Shown here piece by piece: positions 1-7,449 of a DNA stretch of 10,046 bases; position 1 is the stretch's first letter; each line of letters starts with the position of its first letter. The position numbers and the translations under genes are program-made. Source of the DNA: an uncultured Clostridia bacterium (GTDB taxonomy: Bacteria > Bacillota > Clostridia > UBA1381); contig CAJTPP010000074.1 of assembly GCA_910578235.1 (NCBI GenBank), positions 3,277 through 13,322 of the forward strand, given 5' to 3'. Below the pieces are notes generated by a model. That model did no database searches. It was not told the DNA's origin and was given only the letters and a program-made list of their open reading frames with translations.

Positions 1-3000
1 CGCGGTATTATGGAAGCAGTTTGCGCCGGATCCGGAATTGTAGCCGCCAAGATATTCTCCGAATTCCCCGCCGTCATATGAGAAGTTAATTTTATCATAG
101 TTAAGCGCACATACATTACCATTTGCGTCAATAACCTCTACATCTATATACGCAATATCCGAACCGTCAGCTCTCCAATCAGCAACGGTTTCGCCTTTTT
201 CATTTTCCTTAACCGCTGTATGCGGTGTCAGCCTCAGAGAAACCGCATCACCCGTACGTTTTATTTCATCTGCCGTCACCTGCGTACCTCTCGCGTCATA
301 CGCCTTTGCAATAACAGCATCTCCTTTTGTTACATCAATATTATCAAAACGGTAAATGAAACCGCTATCCGCTTCGGCGTCCGTGCCAAGCAGTGTCTCC
401 TTTTCTCCGTCCACTCTGTAAAGTTCTACCTTTGAAACATCTGCCGAACCAATTACATAAACGGTTTTATGAAGCGGATCGCGCTTCTTTTTGTCACTTT
501 TTACATATTTCTCATAATCGTGATTATCATCGGCCTTAACTGTTTCTGTTCCGTAAAAATTATATGTATCATCAGTCAATTCAGGATATGACCAGTGACC
601 TACAATATGTATTGCCGCTTCACTTGACTGCGCGGTTTTTGTAGCCTCAAACATTTCCTTAGTCTGACGCACAGGATCTACACGGCCGGAGGTACGGCAG
701 TTTTCCGTAGCGGTATTTCTTGTATGCATATTAGAGTCCGACCATATCATCATAGCGGCCGCGGAAAATATACTTCCGCCCACACCGGCTCTGTTACTGT
801 AATAACCGTTATACTCTGCGATATTACGTATAACCGTATCCTCCTGTGTTTCATTCCAGACGTCATAACCGTCTTTTTTACCGCCTCTCGAAATAAATTT
901 ATTCACATAATCATAATCCGGCGGAGAATATAAATCCCAAACTCTGCGCGGAGCCTCATTTCTCGCGTATTCCGTTTCCATAACGGGTCCCGGCTTGCCA
1001 TTTGATTTCATTGCCGCCACAGCATTTTTCGTAGCGTCTTTAGGTGTAATATTATCATTCGCCACACCATACATAGTACCTGTGTAGTTATAATCATAAT
1101 TCATCTGATCCGCCGCCGTTGCAGAACGCGCGCCGATAAATCTCATTCCCTTTGGATCAATCTCATCACGCAGTCTTACCATGTCATTCGCATTAGCCGC
1201 ATTGCCAACCGCTGAATTTCCTGTCTCCCAGAATATTACAGACGGACTGTTTCTGAAATAAATCATGGCATCACGCATCGCCTCAGTACGCTGTGACCAC
1301 TGTCTTCCTGCAAGGCCTACGCCCTCTTTATCACCGGCCGGACAAACTACCGCAACGCCGTATCGGTCTGACGATCTCACTTCGTTCGGCTTCGGCGCAA
1401 CATGCATCCAGCGTATAAAATTTGAATTATTCTCCTTTAAAAGCGCCATATCATAATCCTGAAGCCAGTCTGTAGCCACTCCGATTACAGCCCATTCATT
1501 TGTAGAACGCTGAGCGTAGCCTGGCATCCATACAGCTCTGTCATTTATAAGTATTCCGCTGTTTTCGTCATATGTAACCTTTCTGAAGCCGGTTTCTTTC
1601 TTTTGAACATCCAAAACATTTCCGCTTTTATCTTTTAATATCGTATATACAGTATACAGATACGGATCTTCCGTTGACCAAAATCTCATACCCTCCGCAT
1701 TATAGCTCACTGTTACACGGGCAACATCGGGAGTATTGACTTTTGTAAGTCCTGCGGACGCCGCAATATTTTCCTCCGAATAAACATCATCTTCTACAGC
1801 TGTTTCATACACAACGCCTGCGTCTGTCGCTTTTGCCGCCTTTGACGTTTCGCTTTCGAATTTATATTTTAACTGCCCGTCCGCGTCAACAACCGCCACT
1901 TCAAGAGTATAGTCCACATCGGAAGCGGATTCATTTCTTACCTCCGCGTCAACATGAATTGTGGCTTTTTTCGATCTGATGTCAAAATTATCCGCATAAA
2001 TATAATTACCGGTTGTTTTCAGATTATTATACAGCGGAAAAGTCTGATAAACACTGCCTGTCACATGAAGATACGCATCATATACAAGACCAATCTGAGG
2101 CTCGTTAAAGTCTTTGCTGTTCCATACATAACCGCTTCCTGAGCCTGCCCATGTTTTATCATTGCAATCACCAAAGCTCGTGCCCCATGTTTCCCTTTTC
2201 TCGTCTTCTGTCAGACTGTTCAAAAGATTCTGATAGCTTTCAAGACGGCTTTGCAGCTCACGCCTCTCTGTTCCGGTATAATAATCCTCCGTTGGCTTAT
2301 CGTCCTTTTTCCGGTCCAACTGAGCCTGAGTATTTACAATACCATTTGCCAATGCATCTCCGCGGTTTTCAGCGCCTCCGGGCAATGTTTCATGTATATA
2401 GCGCTCAGTTGTTCCGCGCGTTGTAGTACCGTCGTTAATAATAGCTATTACCGCCTGTTCGCCTGATGTTACATACTTTGTAATATCAAATCCCATAGCG
2501 GTTATTCCGGCTTCATAGTATCCGACTTTCTGACCGTTTACCCATACATAAGCCGCCTGTCTTATACCCTCCAGTTCAAAAAACACCTTGCCGCCTGACG
2601 GAAGCTGCGGAACAGTAAATGTTTTTCTGTAAAGCAATACGCTTCTATAGCCGCCTCCCGAATCTCCGTTAGTGCCCGCGAACGAATTTGTACCGCCGCC
2701 TATACCATGAGGAATACTTACAGTATCCCAGTCCGAATCGTCATAATCCTTTTCATAAAACTTTTTTCCGTTCTTATCAGCCTTTGATACAGCCTCCCAT
2801 AAATCAATGCCAACTGTTTTTGTGTCAAAAAATTTCCAGTCCAAATTCATATTGAATGTCTTATGATCTGATTCAGGCGCGGTATACGTTTCGTCACCCG
2901 CTTCATCCCCGCCCTCAGCAAAAACAGGCATATTCACAGCTGACAAAATCATTTGCAGCGCCATCAGCAGAGAACAAAGAATACTCAATTTTTTCTTCAT
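1..3000 (-). CDS. Secreted glycoside hydrolase family 2 protein (beta-galactosidase-like), N-terminal 1000 codons, truncated by window edge
   Basis: The frame is open from an ATG at 3000 to position 1 without a stop, so the C-terminus lies outside the window. The start follows an AGGAGGA site (3013-3007) with a 6-nt spacer. Residues 1-28 form a Sec signal peptide (MKKK, hydrophobic core, VFA|E cleavage), so the enzyme should act outside the cell. The order is GH2 sugar-binding jelly roll (about 48-330, with an unusual insertion at about 193-285), Ig-like domain (about 331-470), TIM barrel (about 475-790), and further beta-sandwich domains (about 795-1000 and beyond). ETEYA (E675-A679) aligns with the CEYA nucleophile motif of LacZ, making E677 the probable nucleophile. 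PSVIFWETGNS (586-596) occupies the acid/base position, but the expected GNE reads GNS. The family hydrolyses beta-galactosides, glucuronides or mannosides; I cannot name the substrate. Family assignment is firm. Confidence 0.88.
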   Translation of the reverse strand, partial: MKKKLSILCSLLMALQMILSAVNMPVFAEGGDEAGDETYTAPESDHKTFNMNLDWKFFDTKTVGIDLWEAVSKADKNGKKFYEKDYDDSDWDTVSIPHGIGGGTNSFAGTNGDSGGGYRSVLLYRKTFTVPQLPSGGKVFFELEGIRQAAYVWVNGQKVGYYEAGITAMGFDITKYVTSGEQAVIAIINDGTTTRGTTERYIHETLPGGAENRGDALANGIVNTQAQLDRKKDDKPTEDYYTGTERRELQSRLESYQNLLNSLTEDEKRETWGTSFGDCNDKTWAGSGSGYVWNSKDFNEPQIGLVYDAYLHVTGSVYQTFPLYNNLKTTGNYIYADNFDIRSKKATIHVDAEVRNESASDVDYTLEVAVVDADGQLKYKFESETSKAAKATDAGVVYETAVEDDVYSEENIAASAGLTKVNTPDVARVTVSYNAEGMRFWSTEDPYLYTVYTILKDKSGNVLDVQKKETGFRKVTYDENSGILINDRAVWMPGYAQRSTNEWAVIGVATDWLQDYDMALLKENNSNFIRWMHVAPKPNEVRSSDRYGVAVVCPAGDKEGVGLAGRQWSQRTEAMRDAMIYFRNSPSVIFWETGNSAVGNAANANDMVRLRDEIDPKGMRFIGARSATAADQMNYDYNYTGTMYGVANDNITPKDATKNAVAAMKSNGKPGPVMETEYARNEAPRRVWDLYSPPDYDYVNKFISRGGKKDGYDVWNETQEDTVIRNIAEYNGYYSNRAGVGGSIFSAAAMMIWSDSNMHTRNTATENCRTSGRVDPVRQTKEMFEATKTAQSSEAAIHIVGHWSYPELTDDTYNFYGTETVKADDNHDYEKYVKSDKKKRDPLHKTVYVIGSADVSKVELYRVDGEKETLLGTDAEADSGFIYRFDNIDVTKGDAVIAKAYDARGTQVTADEIKRTGDAVSLRLTPHTAVKENEKGETVADWRADGSDIAYIDVEVIDANGNVCALNYDKINFSYDGGEFGEYLGGYNSGSGANCFHNTA

Positions 3001-3046
3001 TTCTTTTCCTCCTATTTCTTTAATATTAATATAAGATTTCTCATTA

Positions 3047-3077
3047 ATTATAATTATAGCACAAAAATTATGATTAA
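3047..3077 (-). promoter_or_regulatory. Candidate promoter of the GH2 gene
   Basis: Two TATAAT hexamers lie back to back on the minus strand (3058-3053 and 3052-3047), about 40 nt upstream of the ribosome binding site. No good -35 box is present. The nearest is TTAATC (3077-3072), 19 nt from the second hexamer, so the site may need an activator. A small dyad, GCAAaaaTTGC, lies at 3103-3113, upstream of where the -35 box would be. Confidence 0.4.
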
Positions 3078-3119
3078 GCTTTGCATTTTTTGTTCAAAAC
3101 ATTGCAAAAATTGCTATAC

Positions 3120-3154
3120 AAAAAGCAGGAAACAAATTTTGTTTCCTGCTTTTT
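3120..3154 (-). terminator. Rho-independent terminator after pckA
   Basis: A perfect inverted repeat has 14-bp arms (AAAAAGCAGGAAAC at 3120-3133 and its complement at 3141-3154) around a 7-nt AT loop. On the minus strand it ends in a run of five T and starts 21 nt after the pckA stop codon. The flanking A and T runs make it symmetric, so it could also stop rightward transcription. It separates pckA from the GH2 promoter, implying that the two are independent units. Confidence 0.85.
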
Positions 3155-3175
3155 GATGTATTGTCAAATACTGAA

Positions 3176-4955
3176 TTAGTTGTTAAGATTTGCCTTGAGT
3201 TTTGTAAGCTCTTCAGCCATTTCTTTCGGAAGTCTGTCTCCGAACTGCGCAAAATATTCTTCAATATTTGCAATGTCCTCAAGCCATACATTCTTGTCTA
3301 TCGCAAGAAGTCCTTCTATATCAATATTTTCATCTTCAAGGCCTGTAATATCAATATCACCCGCCTTAGGAACAACCGATTGCAACCTCGTCAGCGTCAA
3401 CCTTGCCGGCGCATCTGTCAAGTATCCACAATAGCACGCGCATATTATCGCCGAAACCGGGCCACATGAAGTGTCCTTCGTCATCTTTTCTGAACCAGTT
3501 GACATGGAAAATCTTCGGAGCCTTATCACCAAGCTTCTTACCCATTTCAAGCCAGTGACCCCAGTAATCAGCCATGTTATAACCCACAAACGGTTTCATA
3601 GCCATTGGATCACGTCTTACAACGCCGACAGCGCCTGCCGCAGCCGCCGTTGTCTCCGAAGCCATTGTAGCGCCGATAAATGTACCATGCTGCCAGTCTC
3701 TTGACTGGTATACAAGCGGAGCGCACTTAGCGCGTCTGCCGCCGAATACGATAGCGTCTACCGGAACACCCTGCGGATTTTCAAATTCAGGTGAAATGCA
3801 CGGACAATTTATAGCCGGAGCTGTAAATCTTGAATTAGGATGAGCAAGATTATTTCCCTCAGCAGTATACTCAGGACCGTTAACCTTTGCGCCTTTCCAC
3901 TCTGTAGCATTTACAGGAGGATTTTTGTCAAGTCCTTCCCACCAAACTGTCATATCATCATTATTGATAGCTACATTGGTGAATATTGTATTCTTCTTTG
4001 TAGACTCAAGAGCGTTGAAGTTTGTCTTTACAGATGTGCCCGGAGCAACACCGAAGAAACCTGCCTCTGGATTAATTGCGTAAAGTCTTCCGTCAGGACC
4101 GATATTAAGCCATGAAATATCATCTCCGACAGTCCACACCTTATATCCCTGCTCTTTCAGATACTCCGGCGGAATAAGCATTGCAAGATTTGTTTTACCG
4201 CATGCTGACGGGAACGCGGCACATATATACTTAACCTCACCCTGCGGATTTTCAAGACCGAGAATAAGCATATGCTCTGCCATCCAGCCCTGATTTTTAC
4301 CAAGATATGATGCAATTCTCAAAGCAAAACACTTCTTACCGAGAAGTACATTTCCGCCGTATGCGGAGTTGATTGACCAGATTGTATTATCCTGCGGGAA
4401 CTGCACGATATATCTGTCGTCAGGATTTACATCCTTCTTCGCATGAAGACACTTAATAAATTCAGCATCATCAGCTGTGCCGAGCTGATCAAGAACCTTC
4501 TGTCCCACTCTTGTCATAATAGCCATGTTAAGCACAACATAAATGCTGTCTGTAAGCTCAATGCCAATCTTTGAGAACGGTGAACCTACAGGGCCCATTG
4601 AATACGGAATAACATACATTGTTCTGCCTTTCATTGAGCCTGCGTACAAAGCCTTCAGCTTCGCATACATTTCATCAGGAGCCATCCAGTTGTTTATAGG
4701 GCCTGCCTCTTCCTTCGTCGGAGTACAGATAAATGTTCTGTCTTCAACACGGGCAACGTCATTTTCCGCAGTTCTGTGATAGTAACATCCTGGAAGCTTT
4801 TCCTCGTTAAGCTTAATCATTTCACCTGTCTTAACGGCTTCTTCTCTCAAAGCCTCCAACTGAGCTTCCTCACCTGTGATAAGCACAATGTTGTCAGGCT
4901 GACACATAGCAGCCATTTCGTCAAGCCATGCTTGAGCGGTCTTGTTCTGTAACAT
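3176..4955 (-). CDS. pckA: Phosphoenolpyruvate carboxykinase (GTP type), frameshifted near the C-terminus
   Basis: The enzyme interconverts oxaloacetate plus GTP with PEP, CO2 and GDP in the cytosol. In fermentative Clostridia it often runs toward oxaloacetate. Family motifs, numbered from the ATG, are the P-loop AAFPSACGKT (246-255, mobile Cys252), the metal-binding VGDDISW (276-282), GKK (206-208), H228, NSRF (374-377), FGGRR (404-408) and guanine-pocket aromatics W487, F488, F496 and F501. The ATG at 4955 lies 7 nt after GGAGGA; the in-frame TTG at 4970 sits on that site and is unlikely to be used. Frame 0 stops at 3368-3366 after 529 codons, right after DEVAIG. The normal family tail (VPKAGDIDITGLED to the end) continues in the +1 frame for 65 codons to a TAA at 3178-3176. 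The intact protein would have about 593 residues, the usual family length. Promoter and terminator look intact. Identity is certain; functional status is not. Confidence 0.93.
3366..3377 (-). other. Frameshift site in pckA
   Basis: On the minus strand frame 0 reads GGT TGT TCC TAA, ending at 3366. The conserved continuation GTT CCT AAG GCG is one base out of register, from 3373. Relatives have Gly-Tyr-Val-Pro-Lys here (family knowledge), so the simplest change is loss of two bases from GGT TAT GTT. A sequencing or assembly error cannot be excluded from one sequence. Confidence 0.85.
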
Positions 4956-4962
4956 AGTTTTT

Positions 4963-4968
4963 TCCTCC
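4963..4968 (-). promoter_or_regulatory. Ribosome binding site that fixes the pckA start
   Basis: GGAGGA on the minus strand lies 7 nt before the ATG at 4955. It overlaps the competing in-frame TTG (4970-4968), which makes the longer form implausible. Confidence 0.85.
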
Positions 4969-4981
4969 AATGCTTTTATTT

Positions 4982-5004
4982 ACAGTGTTAAAAAATAACA
5001 TTGT
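4982..5004. promoter_or_regulatory. Imperfect dyad in the pckA leader, possible operator
   Basis: ACAGTGTTA (4982-4990) and TAACATTGT (4996-5004) form 9-bp arms with one mismatch around five A. The dyad lies in the predicted 5' untranslated region of pckA, downstream of the promoter, where a bound repressor would block transcription. It resembles a Rex half-site pair (TGTTA/TAACA), but the arms are one base too close for the usual Rex consensus. It could be chance in AT-rich DNA. Confidence 0.3.
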
Positions 5005-5029
5005 TTTACATTATAAATTCTACCGCTTC

Positions 5030-5058
5030 ATTATATCACATTTTTTTATAATTTGGAA
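5030..5058 (-). promoter_or_regulatory. pckA promoter (extended -10)
   Basis: On the minus strand, TGA-TATAAT (5038-5030) is an extended -10 element with a perfect hexamer. The matching -35 position, 17 nt upstream, is TTCCAA (5058-5053), only 3 of 6 consensus bases, which the TGN extension could offset. The start point should fall near 5023, giving a leader of about 70 nt. Confidence 0.6.
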
Positions 5059-5101
5059 TAATTTACGAGAAAAAAATATTTTTTTAGCTGATAATTCCTA
5101 A

Positions 5102-5130
5102 TTGACATAAAAATAAATCTATAATATAAT
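5102..5130 (+). promoter_or_regulatory. Consensus sigma-A promoter of the DUF6062-like gene
   Basis: TTGACA (5102-5107) and TATAAT (5125-5130) are both perfect and 17 nt apart, the optimal arrangement. Transcription should start near 5137, leaving a leader of about 94 nt before the ATG at 5231. The -35 box is about 43 bp from that of the divergent pckA promoter. An A7-T-A-T7 palindrome (5070-5085) lies between them. Confidence 0.8.
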
Positions 5131-5215
5131 AATATTGCACAAAAATTATGAACTTTTTTTTAATTTTCAAGCTATATATGTCATGTAAGACTAATAAGCT
5201 ACAAGATATTGTGTG

Positions 5216-5223
5216 AAAGGCGG
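5216..5223 (+). promoter_or_regulatory. Ribosome binding site that fixes the DUF6062-like start
   Basis: AAAGGCGG ends 7 nt before the ATG at 5231. A longer form from GTG at 5213 would place this site inside the coding sequence with no ribosome binding site of its own, so the ATG is preferred. Confidence 0.7.
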
Positions 5224-5230
5224 AACAACA

Positions 5231-5986
5231 ATGAAAGAAAAAATATATACGATACCCGTAAACGAGGCATATGACTCAGACTGCGAATGCCCACTGTGCC
5301 TGCTTGAAAAGAAGCTTGAAAGAGAAACGCTTGACTATACGCTCGGAGCCGCAATGATGGAACCTGATTTCCGTGAACGCTCAAATAAAAAGGGCTTTTG
5401 CAATCATCATTTCTCTATGCTTTTTGATATGCCAAACAAACTGCCGCTCGCGCTTATACTTGAAACCCATCTTGATGAAATACGCAAAAAAACAGACAAA
5501 ATGTCCAAACTGTCAGATAAACTGACTTTGTCCAAAAGCGGCTTTTTCAAAAAAAGCGGTTCGGCGGACTTCGCCTCCGCTCTTTCCTCACTGCTGGCGC
5601 AGATCTCATATAGCTGTATTGTGTGTGATAAAATCAATCATACCATGGAACGATATGCGGACGTGCTTCTGTACATGTGGATTAACGATGAGGAATTCAA
5701 GAAAAAATTTGACAGATCGAAAGGATTTTGTCTGAAACATATGAAGCTTTTATGCGATACCGCACCTAAATCTCTGAATGACGCTCAGGCGGCGCAATTC
5801 CTTTTCGCTATGTTTACTAAGCAGAGAACAGAGCTTGACCGCATACAGAAAAATATACATAAATTCACGCTAAAATTCGATTATCGCAACAAAGATATGG
5901 AATGGGGCAGCGCTCAGGACGCTCCTATACGCACTATTGAAAAAATTTCTGGATATATAAAAAATGATTATGAAGAAAACAAATAA
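5231..5986 (+). CDS. DUF6062-like protein with duplicated CxxC...CxxH unit
   Basis: This 251-residue protein has no signal peptide or membrane segment and is probably cytosolic. It contains the same unit twice: CPLC (20-23) with GFCNHH (55-60), and CIVC (129-132) with GFCLKH (165-170). The Cys-to-Cys distances within the two units are 37 and 38 residues. Each unit also has an acidic or aromatic helix and a shared pattern ending (S)NKKGFC or SKGFC before the CxxH. A Ser/Lys-rich linker (about 86-125) joins the halves. Four ligands per unit suggest two zinc sites, or possibly redox-active pairs; this is inference. I recognise it as resembling the DUF6062 family of Firmicutes, whose function I do not know. 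It is the only plus-strand gene, is transcribed alone from a consensus promoter, and ends inside the shared terminator. Confidence 0.8.
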   Translation: MKEKIYTIPVNEAYDSDCECPLCLLEKKLERETLDYTLGAAMMEPDFRERSNKKGFCNHHFSMLFDMPNKLPLALILETHLDEIRKKTDKMSKLSDKLTLSKSGFFKKSGSADFASALSSLLAQISYSCIVCDKINHTMERYADVLLYMWINDEEFKKKFDRSKGFCLKHMKLLCDTAPKSLNDAQAAQFLFAMFTKQRTELDRIQKNIHKFTLKFDYRNKDMEWGSAQDAPIRTIEKISGYIKNDYEENK

Positions 5987-6031
5987 AAAACCGCCGGATT
6001 TCTGTCCGGCGGTTTTTTATTTGTTTTCTTC
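5972..6031. terminator. Bidirectional terminator, 27-bp perfect inverted repeat
   Basis: Arms of 27 nt (5972-5998 and 6005-6031) are perfectly complementary around a 6-nt loop. The core is ACCGCCGGA/TCCGGCGGT, flanked by A6 and T6 runs, so it works as an intrinsic terminator in both directions. It serves the DUF6062-like gene (plus) and nfnB (minus), which converge here. The left arm includes the last codons and stop of the plus-strand gene. Confidence 0.92.
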
Positions 6032-6038
6032 TTTAAAA

Positions 6039-7430
6039 TTAACCGTTTAATTCTCTATCAATCGCTTCCGCTGCGGCTTTGCCTGCGCCCATAGCGAGAA
6101 TAACCGTTGCCGCGCCGGTAACTACGTCGCCGCCAGCATACACATGCTCCTTAGATGTCTTTCCCGTCTCCTCATCAGCAATAATACATCCTCTTTTATT
6201 TGTGTCAAGACCTTTAGTTGTCTTTCTGATAAGCGGATTTGGAGTTTGTCCGATAGCTACAACAACCGTGTCGATATCAAGCGTCTCTTCACTGCCCTCA
6301 ATAGGCACAGGACGTCTTCTGCCGCTCGCGTCAGGTTCTCCAAGCTCCATTTTGATAACCTCCATGCCTGTCACCCAACCGTCATCGTTACCGATAAACT
6401 TAGTCGGATTTTGCAGGAGCTTAAACACAATTCCTTCCTCCTCCGCATGATGAACCTCTTCGGCTCTCGCGGGAAGCTCCTCCTTACCGCGCCGGTATAC
6501 TATGTAAACATTATCCGCGCCAAGACGCTTTGCCGATCTTGCCGCGTCCATCGCGACATTTCCGCCGCCGAGAACGGCAACATTTTTGCCAACGTACACA
6601 GGCGTGTCATACTCAGGGAATTTATAGCCCTTCATAAGATTAATTCTTGTAAGAAACTCATTTGCGCTGTACACGCCGTTAAGGCTTTCACCCTCCAGTC
6701 CCATAAAGGACGGAAGTCCCGCGCCGCTGCCTATATACACCGCGTCATATCCCATATCATCAAACAATTCGTCAACCATAATAGTTTTACCTATAATTAC
6801 ATTTGTCTGAATATCTACTCCCATAGCCTTTAAATTAGAAATTTCTTTCTGAACTATATCCTTTGGAAGTCTGAACTCGGGAATACCGTACATAAGCACA
6901 CCGCCGGCAGTATGAAACGCTTCATACACAGTTACCGCATAACCTCTCTTTGCAAGATCGCCCGCAACAGTAAGTCCTGACGGTCCGCTACCCACTACCG
7001 CGACTTTTTTACCGTTCGGCTTCGGCTTTTCGATTTTTTCCTCAACATTCTTCATATGCCAGTCGGCAACAAATCTCTCAAGTCTGCCTATACCGACACT
7101 TTCATGCTTTATTCCTCTCACACACTTTGACTCGCACTGCTTTTCCTGCGGGCATACTCTGCCGCAGACAGCCGGAAGCGCGTTTGTCTCTTTAATCTTC
7201 TGATAAGCTTTTTCAAATTCCCCCTCCGCTATAAAAGCTATAAACTCGGGAATTTTAACGCTTACAGGACACCCCTGCATACACGGCTTATTTTTACAGT
7301 TTAGACATCTCTGCGCCTCGTCTATCGCCATTTCTTCGGTGTAGCCCGTAGTCACCTCAAGAAAATTTTTATTTCTTACATTAGGACACTGCTCCGGCAT
7401 CGGATTTTTGTCCGCTCTCATATTAGGCAT
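6039..7430 (-). CDS. nfnB: NADH-dependent reduced ferredoxin:NADP+ oxidoreductase, large subunit (glutamate synthase small-subunit-like)
   Basis: The large subunit of the cytosolic NfnAB complex couples NADPH, NADH and ferredoxin by flavin-based electron bifurcation; this subunit holds the bifurcating FAD and the NADP(H) site. In 463 residues it has eight Cys for two [4Fe-4S] clusters (C42, C45, C50, C54; C89, C93, C99, C103), the FAD dinucleotide motif GSGPSG (147-152), the NADPH motif GGGNVA (288-293) followed by YRRGKEELPAR, and the C-terminal FAD motif YAGGDVVTGAATV. Alone it would be called glutamate synthase small subunit (gltD/gltA-like). Its place 19 nt after an nfnA-like gene, with no glutamate synthase large subunit nearby, favours Nfn. 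The ATG at 7430 is 9 nt after GGGAGG; the TTG at 7436 is only 3 nt away and unlikely. Confidence 0.9.
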   Translation of the reverse strand: MPNMRADKNPMPEQCPNVRNKNFLEVTTGYTEEMAIDEAQRCLNCKNKPCMQGCPVSVKIPEFIAFIAEGEFEKAYQKIKETNALPAVCGRVCPQEKQCESKCVRGIKHESVGIGRLERFVADWHMKNVEEKIEKPKPNGKKVAVVGSGPSGLTVAGDLAKRGYAVTVYEAFHTAGGVLMYGIPEFRLPKDIVQKEISNLKAMGVDIQTNVIIGKTIMVDELFDDMGYDAVYIGSGAGLPSFMGLEGESLNGVYSANEFLTRINLMKGYKFPEYDTPVYVGKNVAVLGGGNVAMDAARSAKRLGADNVYIVYRRGKEELPARAEEVHHAEEEGIVFKLLQNPTKFIGNDDGWVTGMEVIKMELGEPDASGRRRPVPIEGSEETLDIDTVVVAIGQTPNPLIRKTTKGLDTNKRGCIIADEETGKTSKEHVYAGGDVVTGAATVILAMGAGKAAAEAIDRELNG

Positions 7431-7439
7431 TTTCAAAAT

Positions 7440-7445
7440 CCTCCC
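7440..7445 (-). promoter_or_regulatory. Ribosome binding site that fixes the nfnB start
   Basis: GGGAGG on the minus strand lies 9 nt before ATG (7430) and only 3 nt before an in-frame TTG (7436), so the ATG is the plausible start. It falls in the short gap after the nfnA stop, indicating separate but co-transcribed translation. Confidence 0.75.
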
Positions 7446-7449
7446 TTTA

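Noticed and set aside
3366..3377. Programmed +1 frameshifting in pckA
   Set aside because: TCC TAA loosely resembles a slippery stop, but there is no upstream stimulator or following structure that I can see, and I know of no recoding in this family. A 2-nt loss explains the data more simply.
3176..3589. 137-codon minus-strand frame as an independent gene
   Set aside because: Its first half overlaps pckA out of frame and makes no protein-like sense; only the last 65 codons are meaningful, and they are the displaced pckA C-terminus.
4982..5004. True Rex operator
   Set aside because: The half sites are one base too close for the TTGTTAA-N4-TTAACAA consensus, so it is reported only as a generic dyad.
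6144..6833. 229-codon open frame on the plus strand
   Set aside because: It lies antisense inside nfnB, whose motifs are unmistakable, and its translation is Ser/Arg/His-rich with no family features and no ribosome binding site.
6039..7430. Glutamate synthase small subunit as the function
   Set aside because: The fold fits, but no large subunit is nearby and the gene is paired with an nfnA-like gene, so the Nfn assignment is preferred.
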